A stretch of 7,398 bases of DNA from Anaerolineae bacterium (GTDB lineage Bacteria > Chloroflexota > Anaerolineae > Aggregatilineales > Aggregatilineaceae), in NCBI GenBank assembly GCA_016929355.1, contig JAFGJA010000425.1:1-7398 (forward strand). Reading direction: 5' to 3'. The translations under genes were made by a program, and so were the position numbers. The notes under the pieces were generated by a model. It searched no databases, had not been told where the DNA came from, and saw only the letters and a program-made list of their open reading frames with translations. Below are positions 1 to 6,150 of this stretch, in pieces. How positions within the stretch are numbered: the stretch's first letter is position 1; each line of letters begins with the position of its first letter.

Positions 1-762
1 CCGGCGATCCGTTTAGCCAGCGCCACCACGCGCAATTGGAGCATCTTCATTCACCTGATCAACGAAGACGGCATCATCGAAGCGCAGCGCGATCTGTATC
101 CCGGCGGGGGCTTGCTCGCTACCGCCGAAACCGATCCCGGCGAATCGTGGTCGAATCCCATTGCGGTCAAATTGCCACAGGGACTCTACACACCGCAAAT
201 GTTAAGCGTGTACCTGGGATTCTACGATCATCCGACCAATGAGCGTATGCTCCCGGTGGGTGAAACCGCCGATCTGGATCATGATCGCGTGCTGATCGGC
301 CAAATCCGGTTCGATACCCCGGCGGGCGACATCCCGAATCCGGTGGATGTGAATTTTGACGATACCATGACGCTGCGCGGCTATACGATCACGGATCGCT
401 CGTTGGCTCCCGGCGATTCCACCGCGATCACGTTATATTGGTCAGCGCAACATGAATCGTTGGATAATTACGTGATCTCGTTGCAGATCATCGACGCGGC
501 AACGCTCATCAAAGCCGCGCAGGATGACAACACTCCGACACCATCCACCGGCACATGGACACCCGGCGCAACCGTGACCGATACGCGCACACTGACGATT
601 GCGCCCGACGCCGCACCGGGCCGCTACCGCTTGCTGGTGCGCGTCTATCCCTATACCGATGGCGTCGCCGGATCGCCGCTACGAATTCGCAGCAGCGCAG
701 GCGGGCAGTCGGAAGATTTTGTGTGGTTAAGCTGGATGCAAGTCGAATCTGCGGCTGAATGA
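1..762 (+). CDS. C-terminal fragment of GT39-like membrane glycosyltransferase (two beta-sandwich modules)
   Basis: The frame is open from the first base to TGA at 760-762, giving 253 codons with the N-terminus missing. No membrane segment is visible. The fragment reads as two consecutive beta-strand-rich modules. The first, about residues 1-100, contains WSIFIHLINEDGIIEAQRD and LYPGGGLL. The second, about residues 115-240, contains LRGYTI, APGDSTAITLYW and, near its end, PGRYRLLVRVYPY. The pattern of a polar lead-in, 'PG..ltlt LYW', an 'F/I-H/Q-L' strand and a final 'PG.Y.l.v.vY' strand is the accessory domain often fused behind GT-C glycosyltransferases in Chloroflexota. The next gene carries the same pattern at residues 490-780, so the missing N-terminal part was probably a similar polytopic enzyme; that is inference. 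The modules would lie outside the membrane, perhaps contacting acceptor glycans. An ATG at 112 is internal, since the frame and the domain both continue upstream. The next gene begins 8 bases after the stop, which suggests co-transcription. Confidence 0.7.
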   Translation, partial: PAIRLASATTRNWSIFIHLINEDGIIEAQRDLYPGGGLLATAETDPGESWSNPIAVKLPQGLYTPQMLSVYLGFYDHPTNERMLPVGETADLDHDRVLIGQIRFDTPAGDIPNPVDVNFDDTMTLRGYTITDRSLAPGDSTAITLYWSAQHESLDNYVISLQIIDAATLIKAAQDDNTPTPSTGTWTPGATVTDTRTLTIAPDAAPGRYRLLVRVYPYTDGVAGSPLRIRSSAGGQSEDFVWLSWMQVESAAE

Positions 763-764
763 GG
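761..764 (+). promoter_or_regulatory. Ribosome binding site for the GT39-like gene
   Basis: GAGG overlaps the last two bases of the upstream stop codon and sits six bases before the ATG at 771. It supports that start and suggests translational coupling to the upstream gene. Confidence 0.6.
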
Positions 765-770
765 TAGTTT

Positions 771-3137
771 ATGACACCCGATTTTACCTTTACCCGGCGT
801 GACATGCTGATCGGCTTGCTGATCGTCGCGCTGGCGTTTGGCCTGCGCATGGTGATCATCATGGATCGCGCCCACGCACCGAACGAGATCAGCGTGTTCG
901 ATCCCCTCCCCTCAGGACTGGATCAGACCAAGTATGTGCGGCACATCACCGATTACCAGGCCGGGACATTTCCCCCACCGCGCTACTGGTATCAGCCGGG
1001 TATCTCGTGGTTTCTGATCGCCTCAAGCGCCATCATCCGCACCACCAATTTAGGCGCGCTGCGCGTCTGGATCGCGGCGCTGGCCTCGCTCAACTGCGGG
1101 GTGTTCGTGCTAACAACGCGGCTGGCCTTCGGGCGGCGCTGGGTCAGCGCGCTAGCTGGCTTTCTGCTGGCGATCTATCCGGTGGGCGCGTTCTACGATA
1201 CCGATTTTGTGATCACCTCGCAGGCCACCGAACTCCTGACGCTGGCTCTGACCGGAATTTTGCTCTTGTGGCGTTTCCCCCCCAAGCACGAGAAGGGAGA
1301 ACATCACACACAATCAAGTCCCTCCCTGCCTGCGGGGAGGGATTTAGGGTGGGGTCAACTGCGAATAACCCCTGGTTGGCTCGGCGTGGCGCTTTATGGC
1401 CTGAGCTTCGGCGCAATGGCGATCACCCGCTTTGAGCCGATCTTCCTCGCACCTGTATTTGGCCTGTGGCTGATCGGGGTCCGGCGGGATTGGCGCGCAG
1501 TGAGCCAAGTAGCAATCGCCGCGCTGCTGTGCCTCATCGTGATCGCACCCACGGCAATCCACAATTTGAGCGACGGCGCAGATTACCTGATCACACCCGT
1601 CGGCAACGAGGAAATTTACCGGGGCAATAACCGCGATACGGGCGGCAATTATGGCGGCGGCATGGCGAGTTACACCACCCATGATGACTACCTGCATTAT
1701 CTGTGGAATGACATTAAGTTGTCGCCGCGCCGCTTTATCGAATTGGAACTGCACAAAATCGGGATGTTTTTCGCGCGGGATGAACCGGGCAATAACCTGA
1801 ATTACCACCTCTCCGGCGAAGACGTTTCGCCCCTGCTGCGCGCGATTCCGCTCGATCTGCGCATCATGATCGCATTGGGCTTGTTCGGGCTGTTCGCCGC
1901 GCTGCGCCAACGCGAACGCGCCGCCGGGTTGCTGGCCGCGTCATTCGTCGTGCTGATGCTGGCGATCATGCTCATCTGGGTTGAGGGACGCTTGCGCACG
2001 CCCGTGATCGTGTTCGTCGCGCCCCTGGCGGCGTATGGCCTCGTGTATGCGGTGGAGCGTTTCCCGCTTCGTTATACAGGCAGATCATGGCAGGTCAATG
2101 GGCCGGATGCGCGCTATATCGCCCTGGCTATCGCGGGCACAGCCTTAACCATCACCATCACCAACACTTTTTATTACGATCTACCTCGTCAAGAAACGAC
2201 CAGCAACCTGCCGGACGCGGCCCACCCCGCCGACATAACCTATGACCAGACGCTAAAATTGCTCGGCTGGCAAATTCAAGAGGACTACAGCCGCGCGGGG
2301 ATCATCAGCCCGTTTAAGCCTTACGTAGTATCGCTCTACTGGCAATTACTCGCACCGACCACCACCGATTACAATTTTGCGCTGCACTGGTACGTGGATG
2401 AAGACATGCTGGCCGGGGTGGATCACCCGATTGGCTATGTCAGCTATCCGCATACAACCACCAGTACATGGGAAGCCAACACCATCTACGTGGAACACAT
2501 CCCGCTCGGTTACAAAAAGTTCACCGGGCCTACCGGCAAAAGTGGCCTGCTGACGTTGAGCGTGTATTCCGATCCAAACGCTTATTACATGATCCCGGCG
2601 GAAGGCGTGCCCGGTTCACCCTGGAGCATCGAACTCGCCAGACCCGCGCTCATCTGGGGCGAAGGCAAACTCCCCGACGATCTGACCCTGCTGGCTGAAC
2701 CGATCCGCGTGGGGCGTGTATTGGAACTGCAAGCGCTTGCTTATCCCTGCGCGGCAGCAACAGGCAGCACGATTGACGTGACGCTGGGTTGGCACACCAC
2801 CGCGCATCCGATCCGCGAATCGTATATCATGGGCGTGTATGTGATGAACGACTCCGGCGATACGCTCTACACGCAGTACGACAGCCCGCCGCATGATGGC
2901 GACCTGCTGACGACCTCGCTGCCGGAAAATTACCTGTTTGACGACACCAAGCGCCTCCCCCTGCCGGACGATCCCGGTGAGTACACATTGTTTGCGGCGG
3001 TGTACAATTACCAGACGATGACCCGGCTGGCGGTTGCTGACTCGCCGCACGATCTGATCCGGCTCGGCACGATCACCCTCACCGCCAGCGCACCCGATGC
3101 CGATGCCGCCGAATCACATACGTGTTATGCTCAGTGA
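771..3137 (+). CDS. GT39/PMT-like polytopic glycosyltransferase with C-terminal beta-sandwich modules
   Basis: This 788-residue membrane protein is likely a GT-C fold enzyme moving a sugar from a lipid-phosphate donor to an acceptor on the outer face of the membrane. The first membrane segment spans about residues 12-31 and is followed by an outer loop with GLDQTKYVRHITDYQAG. D51 is the best candidate for the acidic residue that GT-C enzymes carry after the first helix. More hydrophobic segments follow, including LRVWIAALASLNCGVFVL and WVSALAGFLLAIYPVGAF, up to about residue 430. A last helix at about 450-470 (IALAIAGTALTITI) leads to two soluble modules, about 490-630 (TLKLLGWQI, YVVSLYWQLLAP) and 650-780 (STIDVTLGWHTT, PGEYTLFAAVYNY). 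These resemble the modules in the upstream fragment. Residues about 171-199 are a hydrophilic insert built on a GC-rich hairpin (nt 1319-1342), just after the positively charged end of a helix (LLLWRF). ATG 771 is chosen for its GAGG site and because the first helix follows directly. The acceptor and donor are unknown. Confidence 0.7.
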   Translation: MTPDFTFTRRDMLIGLLIVALAFGLRMVIIMDRAHAPNEISVFDPLPSGLDQTKYVRHITDYQAGTFPPPRYWYQPGISWFLIASSAIIRTTNLGALRVWIAALASLNCGVFVLTTRLAFGRRWVSALAGFLLAIYPVGAFYDTDFVITSQATELLTLALTGILLLWRFPPKHEKGEHHTQSSPSLPAGRDLGWGQLRITPGWLGVALYGLSFGAMAITRFEPIFLAPVFGLWLIGVRRDWRAVSQVAIAALLCLIVIAPTAIHNLSDGADYLITPVGNEEIYRGNNRDTGGNYGGGMASYTTHDDYLHYLWNDIKLSPRRFIELELHKIGMFFARDEPGNNLNYHLSGEDVSPLLRAIPLDLRIMIALGLFGLFAALRQRERAAGLLAASFVVLMLAIMLIWVEGRLRTPVIVFVAPLAAYGLVYAVERFPLRYTGRSWQVNGPDARYIALAIAGTALTITITNTFYYDLPRQETTSNLPDAAHPADITYDQTLKLLGWQIQEDYSRAGIISPFKPYVVSLYWQLLAPTTTDYNFALHWYVDEDMLAGVDHPIGYVSYPHTTTSTWEANTIYVEHIPLGYKKFTGPTGKSGLLTLSVYSDPNAYYMIPAEGVPGSPWSIELARPALIWGEGKLPDDLTLLAEPIRVGRVLELQALAYPCAAATGSTIDVTLGWHTTAHPIRESYIMGVYVMNDSGDTLYTQYDSPPHDGDLLTTSLPENYLFDDTKRLPLPDDPGEYTLFAAVYNYQTMTRLAVADSPHDLIRLGTITLTASAPDADAAESHTCYAQ
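1281..1366 (+). repeat. In-frame hairpin-bearing insert in the GT39-like gene
   Basis: The segment breaks the hydrophobic pattern and encodes a polar stretch (HEKGEHHTQSSPSLPAGRD). Its core is a perfect 8-bp inverted repeat, 1319-1326 with 1335-1342 (TCCCTCCC/GGGAGGGA). The stem extends inward by a T-G wobble (1327/1334) and a G-C pair (1328/1333) to a CCTG loop at 1329-1332. A G-rich tail (AGGGTGGGG, 1346-1354) follows the stem, as in the elements of the YfhO-like gene. Outer limits are approximate because no empty site is available. The reading frame is kept. Confidence 0.6.
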
Positions 3138-3148
3138 TTGGTGATTTG

Positions 3149-3154
3149 AAAGGA
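3149..3154 (+). promoter_or_regulatory. Ribosome binding site for the CcbP-like gene
   Basis: AAAGGA ends seven bases before the ATG at 3162, within the 24-base gap after the preceding stop. It favours this start over the in-frame ATG at 3201. Confidence 0.6.
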
Positions 3155-3161
3155 CCATCTC

Positions 3162-3524
3162 ATGCCAGAAAAAAAACCTGAATGTGAAGAACGAATCATC
3201 ATGGAAATCATTGTTGATGCTAATGGCCCAGAAGAATGCTCAATGGGTTGGTTTTACTATCTTGCTGACACAATGCGTTTTCCATTCAAGGCTAAATGCA
3301 TCAAGCCGCTGCATGTCTCACTGCTCAAGGAAGGCGAAGAGGTCGAAGTCATTGATATGGCCCCCGGCGACGACTGCGAAAACGATATGCTCGTGATGGT
3401 CAAATGGCAGGATCGCACCTTCGGCGTACCATTGGAACAACTCGAAGGAATCGATGTTGACGAAGATACGCAGCAGGCCATTGAAGACTGGCACTATTGG
3501 GTTGAACAAGGTTATGAATTCTAA
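3162..3524 (+). CDS. CcbP-family calcium-binding protein
   Basis: This 120-residue acidic, soluble protein has no signal peptide or membrane segment. Recognised by eye are the family's opening block MEIIVDANGPEECSMGWFYY, the FPFKAKCI strand, a barrel-like middle (GEEVEVIDMAPGDDCENDML), the segment VKWQDRTFGVPLEQLEG and the C-terminal signature IEDWHYWVEQGYEF. This is the layout of the CcbP family (Pfam Calci_bind_CcbP), known from the cyanobacterium Anabaena, where CcbP buffers cytoplasmic calcium during heterocyst development. Here only calcium binding can be suggested. I cannot name the ligand residues, though many Asp and Glu are available. The start at 3162 has a good AAAGGA site; the in-frame ATG at 3201 would begin almost exactly at the conserved block. 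The gene sits between two glycan-assembly membrane proteins, and its 3' end overlaps the likely start of the next gene. Its first 60 bases are only about 35% GC, unlike its neighbours, so it may be a later arrival in the cluster. Confidence 0.75.
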   Translation: MPEKKPECEERIIMEIIVDANGPEECSMGWFYYLADTMRFPFKAKCIKPLHVSLLKEGEEVEVIDMAPGDDCENDMLVMVKWQDRTFGVPLEQLEGIDVDEDTQQAIEDWHYWVEQGYEF

Positions 3525-6150
3525 AAATTCAACCAGCGCGAACAATTCCCTCCGCCCTTCTCCCCCTCTCCATGCGTGGGGAGGGGGTCGGGGGGTGGGG
3601 TTTGCGGTACTCATCCTCACGGCGCTGTGGGTGATCTTCTTCTGGCGGCTGTGGACGCCGACTACCGGAGATCGCGTCATTTTCCAGAAGGGCGATTTCC
3701 CCCTGCACTATTTCTCGTACAGCGACTATCAGGTCGAACGGATGCTGGACGGGGAAATCCCGCTCTGGAACCCGTACAACTACGGCGGCGATCCGTTTGC
3801 GGCGAATGTGCAGTGGGCGGTGTGGTATCCGCCGCGCTGGATCGCGGCAGGGGTGGCGCATGTATTCGGGGAATGGGGAATCGAGGCGCTGCAATTTGAG
3901 GTAGCGGCGCATTACTGGTTGATCAGCCTGCTGATGTATGCGTTTTTGCGGGTGTTATTCACCGCAGCGAAAAACAGGAAAAAAACATTACCTGGCGACT
4001 CTGAACCTGACTCCCCCTCTCCACGTTTGGAGAGGGAGGCGGGGGGTGAGGTTGGGGTGAGGTTTCCCGCCCTGATCGGTGCGATTCTGTGGACGTATGG
4101 CGGCTACATGACCGGCTACCCCATGCTGCAAGCGAGCATCATCGAGTCGGTGGCGTGGCTGCCCCTGATGCTGCTCGGCGCGCACCTGAGCGTGACCGAT
4201 CCGCGCTGGCGCGTGCGCGGAATCCTGCTGGCGGGCGGCGCGATGGCGATCTCGTTTTTCGGCGGGCATACGCAAACCACCGTGCAGATGACCTATTTCA
4301 CCGCCGCGTATATTGCGTATTTCGGCTGGCAACAGAGTTCACCACAGAGACACAAAGAACACAGAGAAAAGCAAGGTAAAAGCGGAGAAAGTCAAAAGCA
4401 AGAAGATTCAGGACATTGGATCGCCAAGCTGCGCGCGATTGGCTGGCGGATCGGTTTGATGGGCATCACGGGCGCGGCGATCTCAGCCGTGCAACTGATT
4501 CCCGCCATTGAGTTAACGCGCCGCTCCTATCGGGCGGAAACCTACCATTACGCGGATAAAGCTACCGGCTACACCTCGCCCGAATTTGCCCAGGTCATCT
4601 GGCCGCACCTGTTCAGCGCGGAATACTGGCCGCTCTATCTTGGTGTGGCAGGCTTTTTGTTCGCGCTGGCCGCGATCTGGCGCGATCCAAAGCGTCATGC
4701 CTTCTGGATCGGGACGATCATCGTGGCGCTGTGGCTAGCGATGGGCGGTTACAGCATGGTCTACGATGTGTTTTACGTCTTCGCGCCGGGCGTCAATACG
4801 TTCCGCGAGCAAGAGCGCGCCGCATCGCTGGCGGTGTTCGCGCTGGTGGTGCTGGCGGCGGATCAGATTCGGTATTTGTTTGCGCCGCGCGATTATGTCA
4901 AAACATCGGACGCGGAAGCGTATGGCGATACGCCCCTACCCATTCGACCTGACTCCCCCCTCTCTAACTCGGTTGGAGAGAGGGGCCGGGGGGGTGAGAT
5001 TTCTCCCATCCCTATGCATGGGGTGGGGTTGGCCCGCGCCCACCTGATCCTGACGGGAATCGTGTATCTGGTCATCACCGTGATCCTCAACGTCACACAC
5101 GATCACGCGATCACATCTGGTTTCGCGCACGCGGTTGGACTGGTCGCGCTGATCAGTTTGCTATTCAACGGCTGGCTGATCTGGTTCCGTCATGACACCC
5201 AACCTGACTCCCTCCTCTCTAACTCGGTTGGAGAGGGAGGCCGGGGGGGTGAGGTTCTCCCGATAGCCCTACTACTGATCATCATCGTGGATTTGTTCAG
5301 TTTCGGGATGCACTCGCCTAATTTCATCGCGGATAACGAGTTCAATCGCATCCAACCACCGGACAATCTCGACCTGTTGCAGCAGGACATTGAGGAAATC
5401 GCGTGGCAGGTGGACGGCGCAGTCGGCATTCAATCCTATGGCACATATTGGCGCATCCCCGATATTTACGGCACAGGGCCATTTCGCCTCAGCAGCCTGG
5501 AAAAATTGCGACAAATTCGCGTGGATCGCCGGTGGGAAGTGCTGGCAGTGCGCTACGCGACGATGATCGCGGAAACGCCGGACAATGTGCCGGTAGAGAC
5601 GATTAGCGAAGGGGTAAATTACGAGGGGCAAGCCTACACCCTCTACGAACTGACCGATCCGCGCCCGTATGCGCATCTGGTCTATGACGCGCGGCAGTTT
5701 GCCGATCCCGACGCGGCGCGCGAGTTCATGATCACGGAGCCGTATATTACGCTGCGCGAGATCGCGCTGGTGGCGAACGATCTACCATTCGATCTCCCCG
5801 GTGCGCGTCCCGCCAATGCCGACGCGAACCGGGTCATCGCGCTGAACCGGACCATGCCGGAATACGTCGAGATGCAGGTTTCGACGGAAGCCAACGCGCT
5901 GCTCACGCTGCCGGTGGCAAATTATCCCGGCTGGCAGGCGCAGGTCAACGGGCGCGACGTAAACATTATCGACACCTACGGCGGTCTGATCGCGATCCCA
6001 ATTGCGGCAGGCACAGATCAGATCGTGACGCTGCATTTCGTCCCGCAGAGCGTGATCGCCGGGGGGATCATTTCGGCGGTGGCGTTGATCGTAGTGGTGG
6101 GGTATATAGTCGGGACAATCATTTACAAACGAAGCACAGGTGAACGATGA
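3514..6150 (+). CDS. YfhO-like polytopic membrane protein (GT-C superfamily)
   Basis: From ATG 3514 the product is 878 residues. After a polar tail, the first membrane helix (FAVLILTALWVIFFW) leads to an outer loop with GDFPLHYFSYSDYQ (D61 is a GT-C-like acidic residue), IPLWNPYNYGGDPFAANVQ (from about residue 84) and WYPPRW, typical of YfhO-like proteins. About 14 helices can be placed. The large outer C-terminal domain carries YPGWQAQVNGRD (from residue 804) and AAGTDQIVTLHFVPQS, the usual YfhO ending, before a last helix and a basic tail (IIYKRSTGER). YfhO-type proteins are implicated in glycosylating cell-wall or lipid-linked polymers; the substrate here is unknown. The start is uncertain. 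ATG 3514 overlaps the CcbP-like gene by 11 bases and has AAGG only two bases upstream. An ATG at 3454 would lie deep in that gene. A GTG at 3595, with GGAGG at 3580-3584, would place the start right at the first helix. Four polar inserts, at about residues 165-183, 275-297, 479-505 and 564-580, lie in predicted cytoplasmic loops. Confidence 0.75.
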   Translation: MNSKNSTSANNSLRPSPPLHAWGGGRGVGFAVLILTALWVIFFWRLWTPTTGDRVIFQKGDFPLHYFSYSDYQVERMLDGEIPLWNPYNYGGDPFAANVQWAVWYPPRWIAAGVAHVFGEWGIEALQFEVAAHYWLISLLMYAFLRVLFTAAKNRKKTLPGDSEPDSPSPRLEREAGGEVGVRFPALIGAILWTYGGYMTGYPMLQASIIESVAWLPLMLLGAHLSVTDPRWRVRGILLAGGAMAISFFGGHTQTTVQMTYFTAAYIAYFGWQQSSPQRHKEHREKQGKSGESQKQEDSGHWIAKLRAIGWRIGLMGITGAAISAVQLIPAIELTRRSYRAETYHYADKATGYTSPEFAQVIWPHLFSAEYWPLYLGVAGFLFALAAIWRDPKRHAFWIGTIIVALWLAMGGYSMVYDVFYVFAPGVNTFREQERAASLAVFALVVLAADQIRYLFAPRDYVKTSDAEAYGDTPLPIRPDSPLSNSVGERGRGGEISPIPMHGVGLARAHLILTGIVYLVITVILNVTHDHAITSGFAHAVGLVALISLLFNGWLIWFRHDTQPDSLLSNSVGEGGRGGEVLPIALLLIIIVDLFSFGMHSPNFIADNEFNRIQPPDNLDLLQQDIEEIAWQVDGAVGIQSYGTYWRIPDIYGTGPFRLSSLEKLRQIRVDRRWEVLAVRYATMIAETPDNVPVETISEGVNYEGQAYTLYELTDPRPYAHLVYDARQFADPDAAREFMITEPYITLREIALVANDLPFDLPGARPANADANRVIALNRTMPEYVEMQVSTEANALLTLPVANYPGWQAQVNGRDVNIIDTYGGLIAIPIAAGTDQIVTLHFVPQSVIAGGIISAVALIVVVGYIVGTIIYKRSTGER
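3562..3587 (+). repeat. GC-rich hairpin element at the start of the YfhO-like gene
   Basis: An 11-bp stem can be drawn, 3562-3572 with 3577-3587, containing one T-G wobble and closing a TGCG loop. A G-rich tail (GGGGGGTGGGG, 3590-3600) follows, as in the downstream copies. If translated from ATG 3514 it encodes PSPPLHAWGGGRGVG, in a register different from the other copies. If the gene really starts at GTG 3595, the hairpin lies in the leader and its right arm contains the ribosome binding site. Confidence 0.65.
4004..4053 (+). repeat. Palindromic coding element, copy 1 (50 bases)
   Basis: The element begins AACCTGACTCC and ends GGTGAGGTT, so its outer five bases are inverted repeats (AACCT/AGGTT). 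The central stem pairs CTCTCCA (4017-4023) with TGGAGAG (4028-4034). It extends outward through C4016-G4035 and C4015-G4036, then, with A4037 bulged, through C4014-G4038 and C4013-G4039. In frame it encodes PDSPSPRLEREAGGEV. It is two codons shorter in the middle than the other two copies but keeps the same register at both ends. Confidence 0.75.
4338..4402 (+). repeat. Purine-rich CACAGAG-type repeat inserted in frame
   Basis: The core 4338-4371 starts TTCACCACAGAGACACAAAG and continues with ACACAGAG and a run of A. This kind of sequence (CACCACAGAG.CACAGAG..CACAGAG) recurs as a dispersed repeat in many environmental bacterial genomes; I state that from memory. It is followed by more A/G-rich sequence to about 4402. 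In the reading frame it gives a very polar, charged stretch (SSPQRHKEHREKQGKSGESQ) between helices ending YIAYFGW and beginning WRIGLMGITGAA. It has no hairpin and is unrelated to the GC-rich elements. Confidence 0.6.
4946..5001 (+). repeat. Palindromic coding element, copy 2 (56 bases)
   Basis: The element has the same ends as copies 1 and 3, slightly decayed (GACCT/AGATT). The stem is 13 bp: 4956-4968 pairs with 4972-4985, with A4981 bulged and a TCG loop at 4969-4971. The inner part is CTCTC, a T-G wobble and AAC/GTT. It encodes PDSPLSNSVGERGRGGE in frame. It differs from copy 3 at only three of 52 aligned core bases. Copy 3 starts 255 bases further on, a multiple of three. Confidence 0.8.
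5005..5027 (+). repeat. Second hairpin directly abutting copy 2
   Basis: 5005-5012 (CCCATCCC) pairs with 5020-5027 (GGGGTGGG), with one T-G wobble, around a loop TATGCAT. The loop resembles that of the 3562-3587 hairpin (ATGCGT followed by a G-run). It begins four bases after copy 2 ends and, in frame, encodes SPIPMHGVG. It may be part of a composite insert or a separate element. Confidence 0.5.
5201..5256 (+). repeat. Palindromic coding element, copy 3 (56 bases)
   Basis: This is the best-preserved copy: AACCTGACTCC at the left and GGTGAGGTT at the right, with perfect five-base inverted ends. The stem is 5211-5223 with 5227-5240, with a single bulged G and a TCG loop at 5224-5226. It encodes PDSLLSNSVGEGGRGGE in frame, inserted between helices ending NGWLIWFRH and beginning LPIALLLIIIVDL. 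Confidence 0.8.
6138..6143 (+). promoter_or_regulatory. Ribosome binding site at a double ATG
   Basis: AGGTGA lies inside the end of the YfhO-like gene, three bases before ATG 6147 and six before ATG 6150. Its spacing favours the second ATG, which shares one base with the upstream stop. The first ATG gives the classic ATGA overlap. The two products differ by one methionine. Confidence 0.5.

Noticed and set aside
1319..1342. Hairpins as rho-independent terminators
   Set aside because: None is followed by a T run, and most lie in the middle of intact reading frames.
1344..1910. A 188-codon minus-strand open frame
   Set aside because: It runs antisense through the GT39-like gene, whose helices and loops are coherent on the plus strand. 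The translation is low-complexity and matches no family I know.
2148..2166. Short ATCACC tandem repeat
   Set aside because: It is just three units and encodes ordinary helix residues (TITIT) of a membrane segment.
3454..3513. An upstream ATG extending the YfhO-like gene by 20 residues
   Set aside because: It lies 71 bases inside the well-conserved CcbP-like coding sequence and adds only a basic, featureless stretch. A nearby AAGGA is too close to be convincing.
4893..5130. Minus-strand open frames across copy 2
   Set aside because: They exist because the element has few stops in any frame. They have no ribosome site or recognisable domain.
4004..5256. Repeats as a CRISPR array
   Set aside because: The copies are separated by irregular, coding, hydrophobic sequence of hundreds of bases, not by short spacers.
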